A DNA stretch of 33,384 nt from Rubrobacter sp. Its GTDB lineage: Bacteria; Actinomycetota; Rubrobacteria; Rubrobacterales; Rubrobacteraceae. The DNA lies in assembly GCA_013697825.1 (NCBI GenBank), contig JACCWD010000159.1:1-33384 (forward strand), written 5' to 3'. Shown piece after piece: positions 23,077 to 30,244 of the stretch; within the stretch, counting starts at the first letter, position 1; each line of letters begins with the position of its first letter. The notes beneath the pieces were generated by a model. That model did no database searches. It was given only the letters and a program-made list of their open reading frames with translations, and was not told the DNA's origin. The position numbers and the translations under genes were made by a program.

Positions 23077-24234
23077 ATGAGTGAAGCCGTCATCATCGAG
23101 GCGGTCCGGACGCCGTTCGGACGACGCGGCGGAGCGTTCCGCGAGACCCGGCCCGACGCCCTCCTCGCGCACGCGCTCGTCGGCCTCGTCGAGCGTTCTG
23201 GCATTGACCCGGCGAAGGTGGAGGATGTCGTCACCGGATGCGTCACGCAAGCCGGTGAACAAGGAGCGAACATCGGGCGACTCGGGGTTCTTCTCGCGGG
23301 GTTTCCGGTCGAGGTTCCGGCGACGACTTTGAACCGGATGTGCGGCTCGAGCCAGCAAGCCGTCCACTTCGCCTCGCAAGCCATCGCCGCCGGGGACATG
23401 GCTTATGCCATCGGGTGCGGGGTGGAGTCCATGACGCGGGCGCCCATGTTCTCGGACATCGGGGGCGGCTTCGAGAAATTGAATCCGGATCTCCTCGAAA
23501 AACATGAGCTAATCCATCAAGGAGAGAGCGCCGAGAGGATCGCCGACAAGTGGGAGATCACACGCCACGACGTGGACTCCCTCTCCGCCGCGAGCCACCA
23601 CCGCGCCTCGGCGGCGGCCCGCGCCGAGAAAAACAAAGAGATCATCGCGACCCCCGGCCTCGACGCGGAAGGAAACGAGACGGAACTTTCCAGCGACGAA
23701 GGCATCCGGGGCGTCGTCGACGCGGAGAAGATGTCCCATCTAAACACCATATTCCGCCCGAACGGCGACGGCGTCGTCACGGCGGGAAACGCCTCACAGA
23801 TTTCCGACGGGGCTTCCGCCGTCCTCGTCGGCGACCGCGAGCGGGCCGAGGCCGACGGTTTCGTTCCGAAAGCGCGTTTCCTCGCCCGCGTCGCCGTCGG
23901 GGACGACCCGACGATGCAATTGACGGGCGTGATCCCGGCGACGAGGGCCGCTCTCAAAAAGGCGGGGCTTTCGATGGCCGACCTCGACTGGATCGAGATA
24001 AACGAAGCCTTCGCCTCGGTCGTGCTTTCGTGGGCCGAGGAGATGAAGCCGGACATGGAGAAAGTAAATCCGTGGGGAGGGGCGATCGCCCACGGCCACC
24101 CCATCGGGGCGACGGGCGGCGGCCTCATGGCGAAGCTCGTCGCGGGCCTCGAAGCGACGGATGGAACGGTCGGGCTTCAAGTCATGTGCATCGGGCATGG
24201 GATGGCGACAGCGACGATCATCGAGCGGATTTAG
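23077..24234 (+). CDS. Acetyl-CoA C-acetyltransferase (thiolase)
   Basis: A 385-residue thiolase, which cleaves 3-ketoacyl-CoA with CoA or condenses acetyl-CoA. The nucleophile is Cys89 in [10 protein letters not shown], the catalytic His341 is in [10 protein letters not shown], and the second cysteine Cys371 is in CIGHGMATA (many thiolases have CGGGGMG or CIGGGMG here). The full length, N-terminal [16 protein letters not shown] and [12 protein letters not shown] are standard. It would complete 3-hydroxybutyrate breakdown with acetoacetyl-CoA synthetase, or finish beta-oxidation with the dehydrogenase and hydratases of this window. The start ATG has GAGGAG upstream. It is followed by an inverted repeat and the convergent thioesterase. 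Confidence 0.95.
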   Translation: MSEAVIIEAVRTPFGRRGGAFRETRPDALLAHALVGLVERSGIDPAKVEDVVTGCVTQAGEQGANIGRLGVLLAGFPVEVPATTLNRMCGSSQQAVHFASQAIAAGDMAYAIGCGVESMTRAPMFSDIGGGFEKLNPDLLEKHELIHQGESAERIADKWEITRHDVDSLSAASHHRASAAARAEKNKEIIATPGLDAEGNETELSSDEGIRGVVDAEKMSHLNTIFRPNGDGVVTAGNASQISDGASAVLVGDRERAEADGFVPKARFLARVAVGDDPTMQLTGVIPATRAALKKAGLSMADLDWIEINEAFASVVLSWAEEMKPDMEKVNPWGGAIAHGHPIGATGGGLMAKLVAGLEATDGTVGLQVMCIGHGMATATIIERI

Positions 24235-24332
24235 CGAACGAAGGGCGGCGTTTCCAGGCGTCGCCTTCCTCGTCGCAAAGCCGGATCGGGCGCGTTCATG
24301 CGAAGTCCGGACGATGATTTCGGATCTTTTTG

Positions 24333-24431
24333 TTCGTGAGGCGCTTCGCTTCGTGAGGTCGGAAATACTCCCCTCACGACCTCACGAAGCGAGCGAATCC
24401 GAAGGCGCGGTCGAGTTCCTCACGACCTCAC
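24333..24431. repeat. Foldback repeat between convergent genes
   Basis: TCGCTTCGTGAGGTCG (24346-24361) and CGACCTCACGAAGCGA (24377-24392) are a perfect 16-bp inverted repeat with a 15-base loop. CCTCACGACCTCAC is present twice (24372-24385 and 24418-24431), with an 8-base inner period. It lies between the thiolase (plus) and thioesterase (minus) genes and may end transcription in both directions, though it has no T-tracts. From 24235 to 24450 I see no gene. Confidence 0.7.
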
Positions 24432-24450
24432 CACTCATCCGGGTTCCGTG

Positions 24451-24843
24451 TCATTCACCGAACGCGGACGATAAATCCCCCGGTATCCGAACGGCCTTCC
24501 CGTCGGAGAGCCGGAGGCATCCATGCCTCGTATGCCCGGAGGTCACGAGTTCTTCGCCGCGAAGTATCTCGTACTCGAAGCGGAGGGTGGCGCGTCCGAC
24601 ATGCGCGAGTTCGACCCGCACGGTGAGTTCGTCGTCGAAGCGGGAGGCTTTTCTATAGTGGACGAGCGCCTCGGCGACGACGAATCCGAAGCCTCTCTTC
24701 TCGAACTCGGCGTACGAGAAGCCCGCGCTCCGCAGCCACTCGACGCGGCCCACCTCGAAGTACGAGAGATAGGCCGCGTTGTTGACGATCCCCTGTGCGT
24801 CCGTCTCCGAGTACCGAACCCGAAGGGTGGTTTCGTGGACTAT
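24451..24843 (-). CDS. Acyl-CoA thioesterase (4HBT/YbgC-like) with apparent ATA start
   Basis: A hot-dog-fold thioesterase of about 130 residues. The first standard start codon (GTG at 24753) would give only 100 residues and would drop the catalytic part. The frame stays open upstream and reads VHETTLRVRYSETDAQGIVN, NAAYLSYFEVGRVEW, exactly the YbgC/4HBT N-terminus with its catalytic Asp. Only one near-cognate start fits: ATA at 24841-24843, with AAGGGG eight bases upstream and the stop of the enoyl-CoA hydratase gene just before it. Translation may start at AUA by coupling, or an ATG has been misread or mutated. The enzyme would hydrolyse acyl-CoA or aroyl-CoA; substrate unknown. Confidence 0.8.
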   Translation of the reverse strand: MVHETTLRVRYSETDAQGIVNNAAYLSYFEVGRVEWLRSAGFSYAEFEKRGFGFVVAEALVHYRKASRFDDELTVRVELAHVGRATLRFEYEILRGEELVTSGHTRHGCLRLSDGKAVRIPGDLSSAFGE

Positions 24844-24855
24844 TTCCCCCGCCCC

Positions 24856-25632
24856 TTATCTTCCCTCGAAGGCGGCTTCGCGCTTCTCGACGAAGGCTCC
24901 CATGCCTTCCCTCGCGTCGTCGGTGGAGAAGAGGAGGGCGAACTGGTCGGCCTCGTATTCGAGGCCGCTTATGATGTCCACGTCGTGGGCGCGGTTCGCG
25001 GCGGCCTTCGCGTGCCGGACGGCGAGCGGGCCGTTCGCGGCGATTTCGGTCGCGATCTCCTTCGCCGAGGAGAGGGCCTCTCCCTGTGGAACGACCCGAT
25101 TCACAAGCCCAATGCGATGCGCCTCGTTCGCGTCAATGCGCCGCCCGGTGAAGATGAGTTCCTTCGCGACGGCGGGGCCGAGGAGGCGGGGAGCCCTTTG
25201 GGTTCCGCCCATGCCCGGCAAAATACCGAGTCCGACTTCGGGGAAGCCGAAGAGCGCGTTCTCGGAGGCGACCCGGATGTCGCAGGCGAGGGCGATTTCG
25301 CACCCGCCGCCGAAGGCGAATCCGTTGACGGCGGCGATGGTCGGGACGGGGCTTCGATCGAGGAGGGCGAGCGCGGCGTGGCCGAGTTCGGCGAAGCGCT
25401 TTGCCTCCATCGGCGTCATCGAGTTCATCGCGGCGATGTCCGCCCCCGCGACGAATGCCCGTTCCCCCGCCCCGGTCACGATGATCGCCCGAGGCCCCTC
25501 GCCCTCGAGTTCGAGGAGTGATTGCCCGATCTCCTCGACGACCTGTGGATCGAGGGCGTTCAATTTATCCTGGCGGTCAATGGTGAGGACGGCGACGCCG
25601 TTTTCCTCCCGCTTGACTTTCACGAAATCCAT
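24856..25632 (-). CDS. Enoyl-CoA hydratase
   Basis: A 258-residue crotonase that hydrates 2-enoyl-CoA to 3-hydroxyacyl-CoA. Both catalytic glutamates of true hydratases are present: Glu112 (AFGGGCEIALACD) and Glu132 (GFPEVGLGILPGMGGTQ). The oxyanion-hole motif FVAGADIAAM and the C-terminal EGMGAFVEKREAAFEGR are typical. This contrasts with the PaaG-like crotonase at 4286, which lacks them. I chose the ATG at 25632 (GAAGGGAGC upstream); the open frame to 25716 runs through heptamer repeats that are leader. The 13-base ribosome-site segment GACCGAAGGGAGC is identical to that before the phosphotransferase gene at 2294. Confidence 0.93.
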   Translation of the reverse strand: MDFVKVKREENGVAVLTIDRQDKLNALDPQVVEEIGQSLLELEGEGPRAIIVTGAGERAFVAGADIAAMNSMTPMEAKRFAELGHAALALLDRSPVPTIAAVNGFAFGGGCEIALACDIRVASENALFGFPEVGLGILPGMGGTQRAPRLLGPAVAKELIFTGRRIDANEAHRIGLVNRVVPQGEALSSAKEIATEIAANGPLAVRHAKAAANRAHDVDIISGLEYEADQFALLFSTDDAREGMGAFVEKREAAFEGR

Positions 25633-25650
25633 GATGCTCCCTTCGGTCTC

Positions 25651-25816
25651 GGCTTCAGGTTTCAGGCTACAGGCTTCAGGTTTTGTTTGCTCGGAACCGA
25701 CCCCGCCGACCATCATCGAGAAGCCCGGAGAATTCGCGTTCCACCATGCCGCGCAGCCGAAGCGGGGCTTCGCGCCGAACCTTCTTGCTGAAGCCTGAAA
25801 CCCGATGCCTGAAACC
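25651..25816 (-). repeat. Large inverted heptamer arrays in the enoyl-CoA hydratase leader
   Basis: On the plus strand, five tandem 7-base units run from 25651 to 25685 (GGCTTCA, GGTTTCA, GGCTACA, GGCTTCA, GGTTTTG). About 100 bases later, four inverted units run from 25789 to 25816 (TGAAGCC, TGAAACC, CGATGCC, TGAAACC). The arms could form a stem of about 28 bp around a 100-base loop. In the sense of the gene, GG-type units come first and CC-type units second, as in the arrays at 2341 and 20819. I see no supportable gene in the loop. Confidence 0.75.
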
Positions 25817-26223
25817 TAGGAAACCGGCACCGCCTCGCGCACGTACTCCACCGCCCGCTTCGTCGGCGTCCCCGGCGTGAAGACTTCCCCGACGCCGAGT
25901 TCCTTCAGCTTCGGGATGTCGCCCTTCGGGATCGTCCCTCCGCAGAAAACGAGGATGTCGTCGGCCTCGTTCTCTTTGAGGAGATCCATGATGCGAGGGA
26001 GGAGCGTCATGTGCGCGCCCGAGAGGATGGAGATTCCGATGGCGTCGGCGTCTTCTTGAATGGCCGCTTCGACGACTTGCTCGGGGGTTTGGTGGAGGCC
26101 CGTGTATATGACCTCCATCCCCGCGTCGCGGAGCGCGCGGGCGATGATCTTCGCCCCGCGGTCATGCCCGTCGAGGCCGACCTTCGCAACCACCACCCGA
26201 ATCGTACGTTCCATGACGACCAT
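25816..26223 (-). CDS. B12-binding subunit of methylmalonyl-CoA mutase type
   Basis: A 135-residue stand-alone cobalamin-binding domain. It has the base-off/His-on motif DGHDRG (DxHxxG, Asp18, His20, Gly23), SGAH (68-71) and [27 protein letters not shown]. This is the small subunit of split acyl-CoA mutases such as methylmalonyl-CoA, isobutyryl-CoA or hydroxyisobutyryl-CoA mutase. No large catalytic subunit and no MeaB-type GTPase gene are present here, so its partner lies elsewhere. The ATG at 26223 follows the TAG of the FAH-family gene by one base (TAGAATG), so it is coupled. A later ATG at 26214 is possible. Confidence 0.92.
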   Translation of the reverse strand: MVVMERTIRVVVAKVGLDGHDRGAKIIARALRDAGMEVIYTGLHQTPEQVVEAAIQEDADAIGISILSGAHMTLLPRIMDLLKENEADDILVFCGGTIPKGDIPKLKELGVGEVFTPGTPTKRAVEYVREAVPVS

Positions 26224-26224
26224 T

Positions 26225-27055
26225 CTACCCGGATTTGACCGGGTTCGTGAGCGAGCCGAGTCCCTCTATCTCGATCGTAACCTCGTCGCCGTCCTTCAGC
26301 CAAACCTGCGGATCACGCGCCGCCCCGACACCGGGAGGCGTCCCCGTCACGATGATGTCGCCCGGAACGAGCGTCATCGCCGAAGAGAGAAACGCGATGA
26401 GTTCGGCGACCGAGAAGATCATCTTCGACGTGTTCCCGTCTTGCATGACCTCGCCGTTGAGTATGCACCGCACCCGGAGATTCTGCGGGTCGGGAACCTC
26501 GTCGGCGGTCGCGATATGCGGCCCGATGGGGCAAAAGGTGTCTATGGATTTGCTGCGCGTCCATTGCCCGCCCTCGGAAAACTGGAGGTCGCGCGACGAC
26601 ACGTCGTTCGCGTTCATGTATCCGAAGACGTAGTCGAGGGCGTCGGCCTCGGAGACGTTCTTCGCCTCGCGCCCGATGACGACGGCGAGTTCGGCCTCGT
26701 AGTCGGCCTGGGAGGTGATCGGGGGTATGACGATGTCGTCCCCCGGCGAGGCGATGGTGTTCGCGTACTTGGCGAAAACGATGGGCTTCTCGGGGATGTC
26801 GGCCCCGGTTTCGGCGGCGTGGTCCTCGTAATTGAGGCCGATACCGATGACTTTTTGCGGATTTTGGATCGGGGCGTGGAGCCGGACTTCGCCGAGGGGG
26901 ACGGTCTCCCCTCCCGGTCGGCGCTCGGCGCTTCGACCGTGCCTTATGTACTCGATCATGTCCGCCCCGGCGCTCCCCAGCGGCGTGACACCTCCGTTTT
27001 CCAGATACCCGGTGCCAAGCTCTCCGCCACCGATGGAATAAGTCACGAACTTCAA
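26225..27055 (-). CDS. Fumarylacetoacetate hydrolase (FAH) family protein
   Basis: A 276-residue FAH-superfamily enzyme, which acts on 2-oxo or 1,3-diketo acids (hydrolysis, decarboxylation or isomerisation) with a divalent metal. The C-terminal catalytic domain has [17 protein letters not shown], the metal ligands in [34 protein letters not shown], and the closing [21 protein letters not shown] short N-terminal domain precedes it. Start is TTG at 27055 with GGAGGGAGAGA upstream. Similar proteins serve in aromatic, homoprotocatechuate or sugar-acid breakdown, or as oxaloacetate decarboxylases. Nothing here fixes the substrate. Confidence 0.93.
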   Translation of the reverse strand: MKFVTYSIGGGELGTGYLENGGVTPLGSAGADMIEYIRHGRSAERRPGGETVPLGEVRLHAPIQNPQKVIGIGLNYEDHAAETGADIPEKPIVFAKYANTIASPGDDIVIPPITSQADYEAELAVVIGREAKNVSEADALDYVFGYMNANDVSSRDLQFSEGGQWTRSKSIDTFCPIGPHIATADEVPDPQNLRVRCILNGEVMQDGNTSKMIFSVAELIAFLSSAMTLVPGDIIVTGTPPGVGAARDPQVWLKDGDEVTIEIEGLGSLTNPVKSG

Positions 27056-27136
27056 ATCTCTCCCTCCGTTGTCCGACGATTAAAGGACGAATCTTAGCAG
27101 CAACGGCGAGGCGCATGGACGAAAGCATCCATCCCC

Positions 27137-27778
27137 TCATGGCTGAAGCCGGACTATCTCCCATCCGTCGCCGCTCCGCTCGTAAAGAAGACGGTCGTGG
27201 AGGCGACTCTCGCGCCCCTGCCAAAACTCGACCCGCTCATGCCGCACCCGGAAACCACCCCAAAAAGGCGGGCGCGATATCTCCACGCCGGAATACTCCT
27301 CTTCGAGTTCCTCGACGCGCTCTTCGAGTGCTTCGCGCCGGCAAAGGACTTCGCTTTGCTTCGACGCCCACGCTCCGATGCGGCTCCCCCTCGGACGGCT
27401 CTCGAAATATGCGTCGGACTCTTCTTTGGAGAGTTTCGAGACAGCGCCTTCGATACGAACTTGCCGCTCCAAAGCGCCCCAGTAAAACACGAGCGCGGCT
27501 CGCGGGTTCGTTTCAAGTTCGCCGCCCTTCCGGCCTTCATAGTTCGTATAGAAAGAGAAGCCCCGCTCATCGAAGCCGCGGAGAAGCACGATCCTCGCCG
27601 ACGGCATCCCTTCCGGCGTGGCCGTCGCCAAAGTCATCGCGTACGGCTCGACGAGGTTCGCATCGAAGGCTTCGGAGAGCCACGTCCGGAATTGATCGAG
27701 GGGGTCGGAGGCGAGGTCGGACTCGTGGAGACCGCCTCGGGCGTATTCCTTTCGGAGCGCGGAAACGTCGCGGTCCAC
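27137..27778 (-). CDS. pdxH: Pyridoxamine 5'-phosphate oxidase
   Basis: A 213-residue FMN-dependent oxidase that converts pyridoxamine or pyridoxine 5'-phosphate to pyridoxal phosphate, the last step of vitamin B6 salvage. The pattern is complete: AMTLATATPEGMPSARIVLL, GFSFYTNYEGRKGGEL, AALVFYWGALERQVRIEG, SRPRGSRIGAWASKQSEVL, PPFWGGFRV and the C-terminal FWQGRESRLHDRLLYER with the conserved RLHDR. Start is GTG at 27778, four bases after the stop of the DUF427 gene and preceded by AAGG. It probably belongs to the same transcript as RidA, which suits control of PLP-linked reactive enamines (inference). Confidence 0.96.
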   Translation of the reverse strand: MDRDVSALRKEYARGGLHESDLASDPLDQFRTWLSEAFDANLVEPYAMTLATATPEGMPSARIVLLRGFDERGFSFYTNYEGRKGGELETNPRAALVFYWGALERQVRIEGAVSKLSKEESDAYFESRPRGSRIGAWASKQSEVLCRREALEERVEELEEEYSGVEISRPPFWGGFRVRHERVEFWQGRESRLHDRLLYERSGDGWEIVRLQP

Positions 27779-27782
27779 GCCC

Positions 27783-28292
27783 TTACCAGCCCCACGTTCC
27801 GGGGGAGCCTTTGAACGGGCCGACTATATCCGAAGTGACCCATCCACCGTAAAAATCCCCCGCCTGCGACTCGACCTTCTCCCCCCCGAGCCAGCAATTG
27901 TCCATCCTCGACGGATAAAACGCGACGTGGTTCTTCAGATCGGCGAACGAGCGCGTCGGCTCCGGATAAAACCACGCGGCCGCCTTCTCATCCTTCTTCT
28001 CGCCCGTGATCTCGTCATCCACGTGGATGTCGTAATATCGCGCCCGCCCCTTCCATTCGCAATACGAGGTGTGGCTCGTCTCGGAGAGATACTCCATCCG
28101 AATATCCTCCGGCGGCACGTAATAAACGGGGGGATGGCTCGTTTCGAGAACCCGCTTCGCCCGGCTCGTGTACGCGATCGTCACGCCACCGAAGACGACC
28201 TTCACCTTTTTGTCCACGTCCTCCATGCGCGGCGGGCGCGGATAATCCCACACGGACTCCTGTCCCGGCCCCGGCTCTATGCGACTCGTCAT
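27783..28292 (-). CDS. DUF427 domain protein
   Basis: A 169-residue protein with a DUF427 domain, a small mainly beta fold of unknown function that is common in actinobacteria. Landmarks are VKVVFGGVTIAYTSRAKRVLETSHPPVYYVPPEDI, YCEWKGRARYYDI, and AAWFYPEPTRSFADLKNHVAFYPSRMD, all highly conserved in the family. A C-terminal extension ends VGPFKGSPGTWGW. I chose ATG 28292 because GGGAGG lies upstream; the frame remains open to 28481 but that part reads as Arg/Gly-rich non-coding sequence. It lies 41 bases after the RidA gene. Confidence 0.9.
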   Translation of the reverse strand: MTSRIEPGPGQESVWDYPRPPRMEDVDKKVKVVFGGVTIAYTSRAKRVLETSHPPVYYVPPEDIRMEYLSETSHTSYCEWKGRARYYDIHVDDEITGEKKDEKAAAWFYPEPTRSFADLKNHVAFYPSRMDNCWLGGEKVESQAGDFYGGWVTSDIVGPFKGSPGTWGW

Positions 28293-28333
28293 GCGAACCT
28301 CCCGAAAATAGCTCGGGGGGATTATATGTCCCC

Positions 28334-28735
28334 TCACAGTTTCAAATCGCGCCCGACTATCGCCTCGGCTTCGACCTCCACGAGCATCTCCGGCGCGATG
28401 AGCCGGCTCACCTCGACCATGCTCGAAGCGGGCTTCACCTCCCCGAAAAACTCGCCGTGCGCCCGTCCGACCTCTTCCCAATGCTCGATATCCGTGACGT
28501 ATATCCTTGTGCGAACCACGTCTTCGAGCGAAGCTCCGGCGGCTTCGAGAGCGACCTTTATGTTGTTTATGGACTGCACGGTTTGGCGGTACGCATCACC
28601 CACTCCGACGATGCCGCCCATCCCGTCCGTCGCGGTCGTGCCGGAGACGTGTACAAACGGCCCGAGCCTCACGGCGCGCGAATACCCGACCGACTCCTCC
28701 CACGGCGTGCCGCTCACTATGTTCTCGCGCCTCAT
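28334..28735 (-). CDS. RidA/YjgF family protein
   Basis: A 133-residue RidA-family protein, which in the archetype hydrolyses reactive 2-aminoacrylate and other enamines formed by PLP enzymes. The core reads [45 protein letters not shown], with Arg of TRIYVTD at the position that contacts the carboxylate, and a C-terminal [12 protein letters not shown]. It begins the minus-strand operon. I chose the ATG at 28735, which has GGGAGGCGAGG upstream; the frame to 28759 is open but has no ribosome site. Distant paralogues without deaminase activity exist, so function is likely but not sure. Confidence 0.92.
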   Translation of the reverse strand: MRRENIVSGTPWEESVGYSRAVRLGPFVHVSGTTATDGMGGIVGVGDAYRQTVQSINNIKVALEAAGASLEDVVRTRIYVTDIEHWEEVGRAHGEFFGEVKPASSMVEVSRLIAPEMLVEVEAEAIVGRDLKL

Positions 28736-28809
28736 CGAAACCTCGCCTCCCTCACACAACCTCTTTTATTTTATGACACAAGAAGAACTTCGTGCCACAA
28801 TCACATTCT

Positions 28810-29079
28810 ATGGCACGCAACGTCGAGCGGACACAAATAAGCGTCGGGCCGCAGGGTCGGGTCGTCATACCCGCGAAGATGCGGCGCGAGCTCGGCATCG
28901 AGGCGGGGGACACGCTCGTGGCGCGGGTGGAGGGGGCGCGGATCGTCTTCGAGAAGCACTCGGAAACCCTCGCCCGCGTGAAGCGGCGCTTCGATGCCGT
29001 GCCGGGCGATGTGATCCTCGCCGACGAGCTCGTCTCCGAGCGGCGCGAGGAGGCTCGCCGGGAATCCGAAGAGTCGTGA
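28810..29079 (+). CDS. SpoVT/AbrB-domain antitoxin (VapB/MazE type)
   Basis: An 89-residue antitoxin with an N-terminal swapped-hairpin DNA-binding domain (QISVGPQGRVVIPAKMRRELGIEAGDTLVARVEG) and a charged C-terminal helix likely to wrap the toxin. The gene overlaps the PIN toxin start by four bases (GTGA). The ATG at 28810 has no ribosome site, and a GTG at 28792 in frame has only a weak AAGAAGAA, so the start is uncertain and a leaderless message is possible. This is the second toxin-antitoxin pair in the window. Confidence 0.88.
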   Translation: MARNVERTQISVGPQGRVVIPAKMRRELGIEAGDTLVARVEGARIVFEKHSETLARVKRRFDAVPGDVILADELVSERREEARRESEES

Positions 29080-29468
29080 GCGACGCCACGTGCGTCCTCG
29101 ACGCATCCGCGCTTCTCGCGATGCTCCACGAGGAGCCGGGCGGCGATGAGGTCGAAGCGCGCATATCCGAAGCGGCCATATCGAGCGTGAATTGGTCGGA
29201 GGTCGTGCAAAAAAGCCTCACGCGGGGAGTGGACGTGGAAGGAATGCGCGAAGACCTCGAAGCACTCGGTTTGTCCATCCACCCATTCGACGCCGACGAT
29301 GCCGAAGCCGCCGCCGAACTCCTTAAAAAGACGAAAGAACACGGCCTCTCCCTCGCCGACGGAGCGTGCCTCACGCTCGCCGGGAGGCACGCCGTGGAGG
29401 CTCTCACGACGGATCGAGTATGGAAAGAACCCGACCTCGGAAGCATCGAGGTGCGTGTGGTTCGTTAA
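29076..29468 (+). CDS. vapC: PIN-domain toxin (VapC type)
   Basis: A 130-residue PIN-domain ribonuclease. Acidic residues that chelate the metal are visible: Asp9 in VLDASALLAML, Glu in SSVNWSEVVQK, Asp in LSLADGACLTLA and Asp in ALTTDRVW. The GTG start is inside the antitoxin's stop codon (GTGA at 29076-29079), typical of coupled toxin-antitoxin genes. Its last codon and stop overlap the end of the convergent nudC gene by four bases around a TTAA palindrome. Confidence 0.9.
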   Translation: MSDATCVLDASALLAMLHEEPGGDEVEARISEAAISSVNWSEVVQKSLTRGVDVEGMREDLEALGLSIHPFDADDAEAAAELLKKTKEHGLSLADGACLTLAGRHAVEALTTDRVWKEPDLGSIEVRVVR

Positions 29469-30244
29469 TCTCCGAACCGCCCAAGATAATCCTCGATCAT
29501 CGTCCGGGCGATGGAGAGGCGCGGCGGGAGCGGCGGATGGTTTTCGGCGGTGTACCATCCGGCGTCCTCGATCTCGTTCTCGTCTATCTCGATCTCACCG
29601 GAGACATACTCGGCGGTGAAGCCGATCATGAGCGAGTTCGGGAACGGCCACGGCTGATTCCCGAAATACTCGATGTTCCCGACCTCGACGCCGACTTCCT
29701 CGGTGACCTCGCGCCGTACGGTGTCTTCGATGGACTCCCCCGGCTCGACGAACCCGGCGAGGACGCTGTAAATTTTCGGCGGGAAGCCGGGCGAGCGGGC
29801 GAGGAGTATCTCGTCGCCGCGGTGGACGCGGACGATCATGGCCGGGCTTATGCGAGGATGGAACATCATCCCGCACCTCGGACACCGCTTCTCGAAACGC
29901 TCGACCCGCTCCGGCTCCGCCCCGCACCGCCCGCAAAACCGCGTCTCCCGGTTCCACGCCACTATTTGCTTCGCCCTCCCCGCCATCGGGAAATACCGAT
30001 CATCGAGGCTCGCCGAAAGTTCGAGAAGATTCCGAAACGCCGTCCCCTCGGGAGCCTCGGCCTCCGGCGAAGCATCCACCGCGACGCACGAACGGCCGTC
30101 GAGAACCCCGACTTCTTGCCGGAAAGCCGAGTCGAGCGAGACGCTTTCGATGCTCGGCAAAACGCCCGAGCCATCCCCGTTTTCGGAGACGAGCATGTCG
30201 TCCCCCCGGAAGACAAACGGAAGCGCATCTCTCTTCGAAGCCAT
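29465..30244 (-). CDS. nudC: NAD(+) diphosphatase (NADH pyrophosphatase)
   Basis: A 259-residue Nudix hydrolase that splits NADH to NMNH and AMP and, in E. coli, removes NAD caps from RNA. It has the zinc ribbon (Cys104, Cys107, Cys121, Cys124: CGRCG and CPRCG), a full Nudix box from Gly164 (GFVEPGESIEDTVRREVTEE), and NQPWPFPNS (196-204), the NudC-specific motif with Asn in place of the usual Ser. Start ATG 30244 has GGGAGAAATA upstream and overlaps the stop of the large dehydrogenase gene as TAATG. A longer open frame to 30406 is antisense noise. Confidence 0.94.
   Translation of the reverse strand: MASKRDALPFVFRGDDMLVSENGDGSGVLPSIESVSLDSAFRQEVGVLDGRSCVAVDASPEAEAPEGTAFRNLLELSASLDDRYFPMAGRAKQIVAWNRETRFCGRCGAEPERVERFEKRCPRCGMMFHPRISPAMIVRVHRGDEILLARSPGFPPKIYSVLAGFVEPGESIEDTVRREVTEEVGVEVGNIEYFGNQPWPFPNSLMIGFTAEYVSGEIEIDENEIEDAGWYTAENHPPLPPRLSIARTMIEDYLGRFGD

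Noticed and set aside
24451-24753. Thioesterase starting at GTG 24753
   Set aside because: It would delete the conserved N-terminal strand and catalytic Asp that are encoded in frame immediately upstream.
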